DNA of 64,000 nucleotides from Chondrilla cf. caribensis (Eukaryota; Porifera; Demospongiae; Chondrillida; Chondrillidae), in assembly GCA_964020155.1 (NCBI GenBank), contig OZ026559.1, forward strand, positions 2,501,845-2,565,844, in the 5' to 3' direction. The notes under the pieces are model-generated. The model was given only the letters and a program-made list of their open reading frames with translations. It did no database searches and was not told the DNA's origin. Shown in pieces: positions 1 through 9,869 of the stretch. The translations under genes and the position numbers were made by a program. Position 1 is the stretch's first letter. Every line of letters begins with the position of its first letter.

Positions 1-849
1 ACTTATTTGTGTCACATTTGTCACCTGTATATATTATACTATGATAATTTTTATTGTTGACCCACCAAAAGTTTTCTTATGTCTGCTACATGATACAGAT
101 TGTACTTGTATGATATACAAATATTATAAGTACGTAATCATTAATTTCATGGATAGATACACATCCAGTACATGTCTTTGATGACGTGCACTTAGTGCCT
201 ATCTGTTTACATTTGACGTCTTTTTCCCATGCAATTAAAAATTTAGACCTGGCTACAATACTCAATATTATACATCACTATATATTGTAATTATCATAAT
301 ATCTCTATTAGCAATAGTATGCTGCATGGTGTGTGGGTGGTATGAGGGTCAAGGAGTAAAGTGGCATAGCACAGACCATGGCAGATCTATTATCATATCA
401 GCACATACAGTTTCCAGAATGATTTCATTGTTTAATTGCATGGGCTTATATATTATGCCGTCATATATAGGCAGGAAGTCATTGATAACTTTTTGTTATG
501 ACATTGTGTTATAATTACAATTGAACTATGTATAATAATAAACTTAGCATAAATCGTCATCGGCATACATAAATCGTCTACCCCATGCAGGACACCAAAG
601 TTACAGTTAATTGTATCCTATACCAAGGTGTGCTACAGCAGATAATCATCAATTTGAAATTATAAGTTCAAATTGTTATGGTACATACAGTTGACGGAAA
701 ACATAATCAAGTCAACTTTCAATCTTCAACCAATATTAAAGCAATTGATAAATAATTAAATGATATTCAATTATTAACGTGGTTAATGGTATTATTGTTA
801 CTATAATAATAATATTATACAATACACATCAACTGTTAATGGTTTTAGT

Positions 850-1985
850 GAAAGTCAACAGTTATGATCTGTTAACAGTTTTATAAGGTAACGGTTACAA
901 CTAAAAAAGGTTAGCTTTTAATCAGTAAACATTATGTTTTCCATGACTGTACTAAATATACAGTATATCAATGACATTTCAAATTTTATTTGATACGTAA
1001 TAAACCGGAATTAATACATGCTTTATGAAATTTCGGGCTATGACCATCAGCATGCAATTTCATCGATATTTTTTCCGCAGGTACATAGATAGAATCAACG
1101 AGTACTTAATAATAATATAATACCACATAATGCAATAATCTACGTGTTCAAAGTACAAAATGATGAATTGTCTGAACAGAACATTAATTAACTGATCACT
1201 AAAAGCATGCAATAGTACATTATGTATTGTACAACAATTGTGGTAAAATTGATCAGTTAACACCTACTATTCAATGAATGGTACAGGAGATATTATGTAT
1301 AAAAATTATACATAATAATACAACATGAGATTATGTGGTGGTACCTTCAATGCATACTGTAACATGCAGTTTAGTTAAAGTTAACTGTTATGATCTGTTA
1401 AAGGTTTTATAAGGCAACAGTTACAACTAAAAAATGGTACTTTTTAATCAGTAAACATTATGTTTTCCATGACTGTATTGAATAAACAGTATATCAATGA
1501 CATTTCAAATTCTATTTGATACGTAATAAACCAGAATTAATACATGCTTTATGAAATTTCGGGCCATGACCATCAGCATGCAATTTCATTGATAATTTTT
1601 CTGCAGGTACATAGATAGAATCAACGACATATTATTGCTCTTATTTCATCCGCATGACTCTAGTATAGTTCAATTTTACTATTATAACCTATTATTACCT
1701 AACCTAACCTAACGAGTACTAAATAATAATATAATACCACATAATGCAATAATCTACGTGTTCAAAGTGCAAAATGATGAATTGTCTGAACAGAACATTA
1801 ATTAATTGATCACTAAAAGCATGCAATAATACATTATGTATTGTACAACAATTGTGGTCAAGTTGATCAGTTAATACCTGAACTATTTACTATGCATTGA
1901 ATGGCACAGGAGATTTTATGTGTAACTAGCATAATTATACATAATAATACAGCATGAGATTATGTGGTGGTACCTTCAATGCATA
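850..1985. repeat. Internal tandem duplication of about 0.55 kb
   Basis: The block from about 850 to 1375 is repeated from about 1385 to 1985, with the same order of landmarks: GTTATGATCTGTTAA, the run around CAGTATATCAATGACATTTC, and a run ending in a TTATGTGGTGGTACC box. The second unit carries an extra stretch around 1630-1710 with a short CCTAA run. Copy 2 (21.5-24 kb) has a single unit, so the doubling probably happened after the segmental duplication. Confidence 0.75.
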
Positions 1986-2056
1986 CTGTCACATGCAGGG
2001 AGAAAAATATTAATATCCTAATAATTAGTCACAATGGATATAATTCTCTTGTAATG

Positions 2057-2236
2057 TCATTCGTTTGCAAATGCTACTATTCCAACTACAACAATCATAG
2101 CAAATATGAGGGTGAGGGGAATCTTTACAGTCGCGCTTCCACCAGTTTGGGGGCTGCTTAGACCTGATACACAGTTGAATGGGATAACTGATATCGATGA
2201 AACATTCCCTCTGACAGCAGATGAAAGGAGTTGCAC
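2057..2236 (-). pseudogene. Orphan terminal transmembrane exon of a NIDO/FN3-like gene
   Basis: On the minus strand an AG acceptor at 2237-2238 precedes an open frame of 59 codons and a TGA. It starts VQLLSSAVRGN and contains FNCVSG, then a hydrophobic helix around PLTLIFAMIVVVG and a very short tail ending FANE. It is nearly identical to the last exon of the intact gene (23779-23952) but has two extra residues. The upstream exons that should lie at higher coordinates are missing: about 35 bases beyond the exon the sequence becomes the retroelement. I infer a remnant of a broken or partly duplicated paralogue. Confidence 0.75.
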
Positions 2237-2552
2237 CTGAATGGGAGTGACAACAATTTAAACATTACAGCGGCAGCCCCACGAGTTTTTAAACTCGAAT
2301 TATTTCGCGCATGATGTAAACCGCGAAGTATAAAATAAAAAAATAATATAATATGAAGTATTATTATTATTATTATTATAACAATGAATATATTAATAAG
2401 TATTATTAACATTATGACGACTTGCAGCTGCAAGAAAATGGCGGCCCAGATGTTGATCGTTATCTATTCTATCTATTCTGCTTATCCTTACTGATCGTTA
2501 TCTTTTCTGCTCATCTGGTTTGGTTTAATTGATACGCAGTTGTCTTCAGATC

Positions 2553-2909
2553 ATGACTTATACACCCTGCAAAGAAATGCCCAGATGTTGTTCCTGTTTA
2601 AAGGACAAGGGCCGTTGCCAGGGCTGTTCTTGCGTCAAGAAGGGACTGACTTGTATCGATTGTTACCCATCGGAGATTGGAAATTGTAAGAACAAGAACC
2701 CAACCGCAGACACAATGAACATTGAACCATGCCAGGAAGATCTATCAGAACGAATCTGCAAGAACGGGCAAGAACTACCTAACTGTTACGACCAAGAATT
2801 CGAAGACGCTTACCACGCCACCATAAACGATTTCAATCATCACGGACGGAATTTTGATGATATTGATGACTTGGCCACTAATGAAGATCTGCCTCCATTT
2901 GAGTTTTGA
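2553..2909 (+). CDS. Retroelement N-terminal Cys-rich segment
   Basis: The frame opens with ATG at 2553 (an upstream TTG at 2529 is also in frame). It encodes a cysteine cluster of CxxC/CxC pairs, including CCSC, CQGCSC and CIDC, followed by an acidic linker ending PPFEF, then TGA at 2907. The same frame stays open after the stop and joins the RT polyprotein with no shift, so this is the N-terminus of one original protein rather than a separate gene. The cysteine pattern resembles a zinc-binding nucleic-acid domain; that role is inferred. Either the copy is dead or the TGA is read through. Confidence 0.6.
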   Translation: MTYTPCKEMPRCCSCLKDKGRCQGCSCVKKGLTCIDCYPSEIGNCKNKNPTADTMNIEPCQEDLSERICKNGQELPNCYDQEFEDAYHATINDFNHHGRNFDDIDDLATNEDLPPFEF

Positions 2910-5780
2910 ATTCAGTCTCCCAATTTCCGTTGGGGCAGTATAGATGGTGAAACATTTACTCGGACCATTCAGCTCTGTTATGAAGAAATCATTCATTGGA
3001 AAAGGAATCTCTTCAAGGTGCCCTCAGGCAAAGCAGGGAAATTATTTGTCCGTGAAGTCACACGTATGTTTCAAGCATATGCAGATGGATCTTCTTTGGA
3101 AAGCATGGCCTTACAAGCTGCAATGGTAATGCCTGCCCTGCTTCTTCAGAAACCTCATTTCAAGTCAAAAGCAGCAGACCATAATGCACATCTAGAGCGC
3201 CGCCTACAGCTATGGGTGGAAGGGAAACTTGAGGAACTATTACATGAGGGACGCACAATCCAGCAAGAGTTTAAGAGGAATCGGCAGTCAAAACAGAGAG
3301 ACAATGACCAAACCGCCAGGCTTTTTGCTAAATTAATGATGGAGGGCAAAGTGCGTGCTGCTATGCGACTTGTCACACAATCAGATGGAAGTGGCCCTCT
3401 CCCCCTAAATGACCCTGCATATCCAGATGACCCAACCAACACACAAACAGTGCGTGACGTACTATACGAGAAACATCCACCCAAGCAGCTTCCTAAGATA
3501 TCAACCATCATCAAACCCAACACACCATCAATCGAACCTCACCCTGTAATATTCGAAGCTATAAATGGCCAATTGATTCGTGATACAGTACTGAGAATGG
3601 ATGGTGCAGCGGGTCCGTCTGGCCTTGACACCGCACAATGGAAGCGCCTTTGCACATCCTTTAAAGGTGCCTCCACTGATCTATGTGAAGCTTTGGCAAC
3701 CACTGCCAGGCGACTATGCACTTGTTACGTTGATCCCTGTGGCCTGTCAGCTTTCATTGCTTGTCGGCTCATTGCCTTAGACAAGTGCCCTGGAGTAAGA
3801 CCAATCGGCATTGGTGAGACTGCTCGAAGAATTATTGGTCGGGCAATCGCAAGAGTCCTCAGCAAGGACATCCAAGAAGCAGCAGGACCACTTCAATTAT
3901 GTGCCGGTCAACTGTCAGGCTGCGAGTCTGCTGTCCACGCCATGCGAGAACTGTTCGAATCCCCAGAAATAGAAGCCATTATTCTAGTTGATGCTACAAA
4001 CGCCTTCAACTCGTTAAACCGACAAGCTGCCCTGAGAAACATCCACCACTTGTGTCCACCACTATCTAAGATCCTCATCAACACCTATCGGGAAGATGTT
4101 TGTCTATTCATTGATGGAGAGACCCTACTCTCACAAGAAGGCACCACCCAAGGGGATCCGCTTGCTATGGCCATGTATGCCATGGCCGTAACCCCACTAA
4201 TCCACCAATTAAAACAGGAAACAACAAAGCAAGTATGGTTTGTGGATGACGCTACTGCCGGGGGAAACCTCACCAACTTACGTGAATGGTGGGATCGTCT
4301 CACCAGTACTGGACCAGACTATGGTTACTTCCCGAATCCATCAAAAACATGGCTTATTGTGAAAGAAGAGTATAAAGAGAAAGCCGAATCTGCATTCGGA
4401 GGAACCCAAGTAGTCATTAGTGAAGAAGGGAAGAAATATCTTGGCTCTGCCATAGGCAAGCGGACCTTCATAAAAAACTATGTACAACAGAAGGTCACCA
4501 CCTGGGTGTCCGAGCTAGAACGTCTCTCCTCCATAGCCATCACCCAACCACATGCAGCATTTGCGGCATTCACACATGGGCTAACCAACAGATGGACATA
4601 CCTAGCAAGAACTACTCCAAACATTGCAGAGCTCATCAAACCCCTTGAAGAGACCATACGGAGAGTTTTACTACCACATCTCACTGGCCAAAACGCTTTC
4701 AACGACACCGAAAGGAATTTATTGGCACTACCAGCACGACTAGGTGGTTTTGGGATTCTTGATCCATGCAAAAAATCTACGCTACACTACTCAACGTGTC
4801 AGAAGATCTCAACCCCCCTTGTATGCCTGATCTTAGATCAGTCAGAGGCATATACACCTGAAGTGATGGCGGCCCAAGCAAGATTGAGAAATGATGCACA
4901 CAAACTTAACCGACAACATGAAGAACAAACAGCAACCAACCTAAAAGAAAACCTACCAACAAAGCTGAAGAGAGCTCAAACTGTATGCTCGGAGAAAGGT
5001 GCATCAAGTTGGCTTTCAGCATTACCCATCTCTGAACACGGTTTTGCCCTGCATAGAGGGGCCTTCAGGGATGCTCTGTGCCTGCGCTATGGTTGGCAAC
5101 CAGTACATCTACCATCCCGTTGTGTCTGTGGCCAGCAATTTACCATCGAGCATGCACTTAGCTGCCCAAGAGGCGGATTTCCTACCATCCGGCACAATGA
5201 AATCCGTAACATCACAGCAGACCTCCTGAGTGGGGTTTGCCATTGTGTCGGAATAGAGCCAAGTTTGCAGCCCGCCACCGGTGAACAATTTCTGCACAAG
5301 ACTACCAACAGAGAAGATGGAGCCAGGCTCGACATTGTTGCACAAAGTTTTTGGGGGAGAGATAGACAGAGTGCATTCTTTGATGTGAGGGTGTTCAACC
5401 CATACGCACCTTGCTATCGAAACTCCACCCCAGCCCAGTGCTATCGGAAAAATGAATTGGAAAAGAAGAGGGCATATGAAGAACGTGTGCGGGAAATAGA
5501 ACATGGCTCCTTCTCTCCACTAGTTTTTTCAGCAGCTGGAGGAATGGGCACCATCGCGACTACTGTTTATGCGAGAATAGCTTCTCTCATGGCTGAAAAA
5601 CAAGGAAGGCCTTACAGCTCAACACTACACTGGCTAAGATGTCGATTGAATTTTTCATTACTACAATCAGCCATCATGTGCATCCGTGGCTCACGGTCTA
5701 TCTTCCCCTCAAACTGCTCGATCACAGCCGTAGAGTCCATTGACCTGGCCATCCAAGAAGGTCAGGTGCCAGCATGCTAA
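2910..5780 (+). CDS. Retroelement polyprotein: reverse transcriptase plus endonuclease-like domain
   Basis: Open from directly after the TGA at 2907; the first usable initiator-like codon is GTG at 3018 and the frame ends at TAA 5778-5780. Counting residues from 3018: RT motif A (ILVDATNAFNS, near 324), motif B (GTTQGDPLAM) and motif C (WFVDDATAGG, Asp-Asp near 410) are present with standard spacing. Near residue 702 a C-x-C...H...C knuckle (CVCGQQFTIEHALSC) leads into a block with RLDI (Asp near 772) and FFDVRV (Asp near 789). These fit the conserved acidic positions of the restriction-like nuclease of early LINEs. No RNase H or integrase motif is visible. Coding sequence is intact across about 950 codons, which suggests recent activity of the family. 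Confidence 0.85.
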   Translation: MQSPNFRWGSIDGETFTRTIQLCYEEIIHWKRNLFKVPSGKAGKLFVREVTRMFQAYADGSSLESMALQAAMVMPALLLQKPHFKSKAADHNAHLERRLQLWVEGKLEELLHEGRTIQQEFKRNRQSKQRDNDQTARLFAKLMMEGKVRAAMRLVTQSDGSGPLPLNDPAYPDDPTNTQTVRDVLYEKHPPKQLPKISTIIKPNTPSIEPHPVIFEAINGQLIRDTVLRMDGAAGPSGLDTAQWKRLCTSFKGASTDLCEALATTARRLCTCYVDPCGLSAFIACRLIALDKCPGVRPIGIGETARRIIGRAIARVLSKDIQEAAGPLQLCAGQLSGCESAVHAMRELFESPEIEAIILVDATNAFNSLNRQAALRNIHHLCPPLSKILINTYREDVCLFIDGETLLSQEGTTQGDPLAMAMYAMAVTPLIHQLKQETTKQVWFVDDATAGGNLTNLREWWDRLTSTGPDYGYFPNPSKTWLIVKEEYKEKAESAFGGTQVVISEEGKKYLGSAIGKRTFIKNYVQQKVTTWVSELERLSSIAITQPHAAFAAFTHGLTNRWTYLARTTPNIAELIKPLEETIRRVLLPHLTGQNAFNDTERNLLALPARLGGFGILDPCKKSTLHYSTCQKISTPLVCLILDQSEAYTPEVMAAQARLRNDAHKLNRQHEEQTATNLKENLPTKLKRAQTVCSEKGASSWLSALPISEHGFALHRGAFRDALCLRYGWQPVHLPSRCVCGQQFTIEHALSCPRGGFPTIRHNEIRNITADLLSGVCHCVGIEPSLQPATGEQFLHKTTNREDGARLDIVAQSFWGRDRQSAFFDVRVFNPYAPCYRNSTPAQCYRKNELEKKRAYEERVREIEHGSFSPLVFSAAGGMGTIATTVYARIASLMAEKQGRPYSSTLHWLRCRLNFSLLQSAIMCIRGSRSIFPSNCSITAVESIDLAIQEGQVPAC

Positions 5781-5900
5781 ATCAACAATACTATACTATT
5801 ATTATTATTATTATCACTATTTTTAATATGTTAGCATCTTTATTATTATTATTTATGTTACGTATTATATTATTATGATAATTATTATTAACATTTCGTT

Positions 5901-6224
5901 TCAAGGCGTTCTACGTATCTGTGCTGTTTTAAATTCAAACGATCGTACTCCCCAATAATCCCCTGCAGCGATAAGCGAGTTACGCGCCCGAGGGGCGAGT
6001 ACAATAAATTCGTTAAGTAATAGAAGTCGGGTAGTAACTAGTACATATTATGGTACGCAGTACTAATGATGCCATGAATCCCTACATGTCTCCGAGTAAC
6101 TAGGCTGCAGGCATGCAGGTTAGGGGAATTTCGTCGTCTTATTAGTCAACAAAGCATAATTTACTGCAGTCTACGACTCACTCGAAGAGTGGTTCATTCG
6201 GCACGCTTCTCTGATTCTCTTGCA
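5901..6224. other. Intergenic stretch and putative 5' UTR of the receptor kinase
   Basis: No coding signal seen. It contains a GC-rich block (CGCCCGAGGGGCGAG near 5985) that resembles the centres of the palindromes at 13.3 and 22.4 kb, and the region just upstream of the receptor-kinase ATG. No clear TATA box was found. Confidence 0.5.
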
Positions 6225-8091
6225 ATGTACAAACAGCCTTCTGAGTTCGCCATTTTCTTGTCCATTTGGACTCTTTGTTTCCTGTCTTCCTTGATCGCTG
6301 TTGAAGCTTTATACTTTAATTTGTGTTCGATGTCCGTTACAGTGGACGGTGTCGACAAATCCGGAGATGATATTGTTGTATCAAAGAAGAGAGCTCCGGT
6401 AGCCGTAGACTGTCATCTTGGTGGGGCACTCTATCGCGGAGATGAACCATATCCTTCAAGTTTCACCATGACCGAGGCAACTCAGGGATCGTACCACTGC
6501 CGGTGTTTTAGTGGTCGTCTTTCGAGTGAAAGAATTCTAGTCGGTGAGTAGCTGCTACTTATAACCTAAAACTATAATCTAACTCGTAGACAGGTCATCG
6601 GAATATCACATTGCGCGCGCGTGCTAGCTATACTGATCCACTGCATCTAGACCTTTTTCATCATGGGATGATTCGAGTATACTGCAAATTAAAGGTGTAA
6701 TTAAACTACATCGCCCTAGTGAAGGTACCTTGGAGGTTACAACTAGCTTCCTTCTCATCACTTCCTCTGTTGACAACAGGTCAATTTGTTCCAATGTGAT
6801 GTTCCAATGACCTGCTAACCACCTACAATCATGCCGTATTCGTATTGATGGGATGAGAGAGTTTGTGCTGTACAGTCCTCATGGATATTGAACCTCGTAT
6901 ACCTGGTGGAGAGGAAGATTGGGAGTTGGACATAGCACAGTTGATAAGATAGTTTGTGAATACATGGAAGTTGTTATAGACATGTTGTTGTTAACGATAT
7001 GAGTTATTGGACTATTGTTGAACATGTCTCTATGGTATTATCACACTGATAATCAACAGTTCTTTTCACAATCTTTTCACAAATTATTCAACTGTACAAT
7101 GTTTCACCCATCACGGGCTTCATCAGGCACAGGTACTGTGTGATAATACCATAGACGTGTTCAACAATAGTCCAACAACTCATATCCTTAACAAGAACAT
7201 GTCTATATAGCAACTTCCATGTATTCACAATCTATCTTATCAACTGTGCTATGTCCAACTATATCATGATATCATCACTAATATCATATCATATCATGAT
7301 TATCAGTGTGATGATACCATAGACATGTTCAACAATAGTCCTACAACTCATATCATTAAGATAGTTTGTGTTGGGAAGTTATATACCTAATATGTAAACA
7401 GCCAAAGGTCACAAGCAGAGAGGTTTCCCTGATGACAAACCTCATCGGGGGGGGGGGGGGGGATTTGAAGGTGATGTACAAGAATCTTCATCCTCAAGGT
7501 GTGTGAGAGTGGTTCTGTCAGTTCTGGCACAAAGGGTATGTCCAGTACTAAACCACATTGGGAACTAATTCCCTTATCACATTACCATGGGGGATTACGC
7601 ACTTGTATGATGCCCATTTGAGCAGCAGATCAGACGACTGTACTTGCTATGGAGTACTCCACATCTCATCCTGTGTATACATGCACACACCACATCTGTC
7701 TTTCCTGTGTGTGATATTGCTATGCAGTGCTCCCCAACTGATCTGTGTAGTACTTCCCTTGTGTCCTTTCTGTAGTTGCACCTGGGTTCGAAGTCAATGA
7801 GGGGATGGCCTTAACTGGATTCAAAGGAGACAACATGACCATACCCTGTGGTCTGACTGGGACTCTACAGGGTGTAACCTATGAGACAACCTGGAAGAGG
7901 AATGACAGCAAATTACCTTCAGAACGATTCAGAGTGGATGGGAGAGACCTTGTCATTGAGAATGTCACTGAAGAGGACACCACATACGACTATCGTTGTG
8001 TTGTGGTGCAAATTGGTGATAATAGGTTGAATGGGGAATTTATTTACAGTGATCCAAGAAGAATACAATTGATAAGTGTGTGTGTCTGTGT

Positions 8092-8167
<76 letters not shown>

Positions 8168-8208
8168 GATCTGTTTGTGTGTGTGTGTGTGTGCATGTGG
8201 TGTGTGTG

Positions 8209-8303
<95 letters not shown>

Positions 8304-8681
8304 ATGTGTGTTGTATGTATGCATATCTTCGTGAATAGTGATAATTAATACAGAGTTCCGCATCAATAGTTGACCAGTAATATATAGATTGTGTACTTCT
8401 ACAGAATATCCAGTAGCTGATATTTCCCATAAAGTAAATCAGAGAGAGATCCTCTGCAGTACTCAAGACTCAATAACCTATCAGGGTGATAGGTACTGCT
8501 TGTATGTGGAGGACAGTGGTGGAGAAAGACATGAGGTGGAGTGTGACGACCATTCAGTTAGTGGGGATGTCGAGGAGTTGATGAAGTTGGGGAACACTGC
8601 TGTGTGTACCGTGAATAGAACCATTCTTGATCCACCTGTTTATAATGATACTACTTATGAGATACCTGGTGAGCTGTGTGT

Positions 8682-8729
<48 letters not shown>

Positions 8730-9828
8730 TGTGTATGTGTTCACTTGTTAGTATGCATGTGTGGAGGTGGATGAATGGTGTGTTTGTGTATAAGTACATA
8801 TAGTTTCCATGTGTCAAATTAGTATGAATTTTCATTCTCATTTGTACCAATTGTCCATGCATTTCACAGATGCTATTGCATTGCATGGTGGAATATTTTC
8901 ATTAAAATGTGGTAAAGTTGGGTCTTGTATACCTCAAGGAGATTGGTACCACAATGGTGAATTGCTGCAAAGGAATAGCACTACTCTCACTGTGAGACAG
9001 GCTACCTTTGAGGATGACGGAACCTACCAGTGTGTGAACAGTGGACTGAACAATTCCTTACTTGTTGCTGTGTATGGTAAGTGTATGTTATGTACACATA
9101 GGTACAGATATGAATGTCACTCACTGGAGCACAGGCCAGATTGTACTAATAGGTCCAGTTGTAACTGTTATTTCATGTAAACAAGTACATCAGTTTTCAT
9201 TTTATTTGACTTTTGTTAAGTAACATTAATTTCAGTACAATTGAAGTATTCATTATATTTGCCATACAAACTGTGTGGATTTAGGAGGTATCTGAATGAA
9301 GTTCTTCATTTTCTAAAACACCAAATTGAATGGACTCTTTCTATTTTGATGATTGTGTTAAAGGGATGTGCTTGCATAAATAGGTAGAGACTAATGGTAT
9401 TGTGGTCAAGTGTCTTATTCACGTACATGTCTGACATGGGCAAATAGGGTGCACAAACTATTTCCTCTCACATCCTCGAAGTAGTGGAGTTAGAGGGAAT
9501 TTTTGTGGGTTCAAGAGAAGCTTCAGTATACAAATGAAGTTATACAGCTAGTTTACCATCAAATCGAACACCCATAAAATCAAACTAAAACCCATTAAAC
9601 CAATTGAAAATATTATTAATAAATTACAAAGTCATTACAATATGTGGACATATTCAGTACACTTCAAAAAAGTAAAGCTGTGTGTCTGTTATTCTGATTT
9701 GTGCACCAATCTTTTAGACTATACATATCATATATATATATATATATATATATATGTACGTATATATATACTATAAATGCACACATACATGCACACACCC
9801 ACGCACACACCCATGCACACAATATTTG

Positions 9829-9869
<41 letters not shown>

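Larger units (their letters stand above)
1..2270. repeat. Segmental duplication, copy 1 (paired with 21507-23985)
   Basis: Nearly collinear with 21507-23985 from the first base: the same text beginning ACTTATTTGTGTCACATTTG occurs at about 21508. It includes the 3' flank and last exon of a NIDO/FN3 gene. Similarity ends just after 2270, where retroelement sequence begins. Compared with copy 2 it lacks two insertions (about 21714-22458 and 23126-23302) and has an extra internal duplication. Apart from the exon at 2057-2236 I see no coding sequence here. Confidence 0.9.
2280..5900 (+). mobile_element. Non-LTR retrotransposon with RT and a PD-(D/E)XK-like endonuclease domain
   Basis: The element interrupts the duplicated segment at about 2270-2280. 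Its 5' part holds a small palindrome (CGAGTTTTTAAACTCG) and an ATT-rich stretch. One long frame runs from an ATG at 2553 to 5780, broken by a single TGA at 2907-2909. The 3' end is an ATT-rich tract with no clear poly(A), so both outer boundaries are estimates. Protein order is Cys-rich N-terminus, reverse transcriptase, C-X-C...H...C knuckle, then an endonuclease-like domain. This order is known from restriction-like-endonuclease LINEs (R2/NeSL/CRE-type), but the exact clade is not assigned. Confidence 0.75.
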
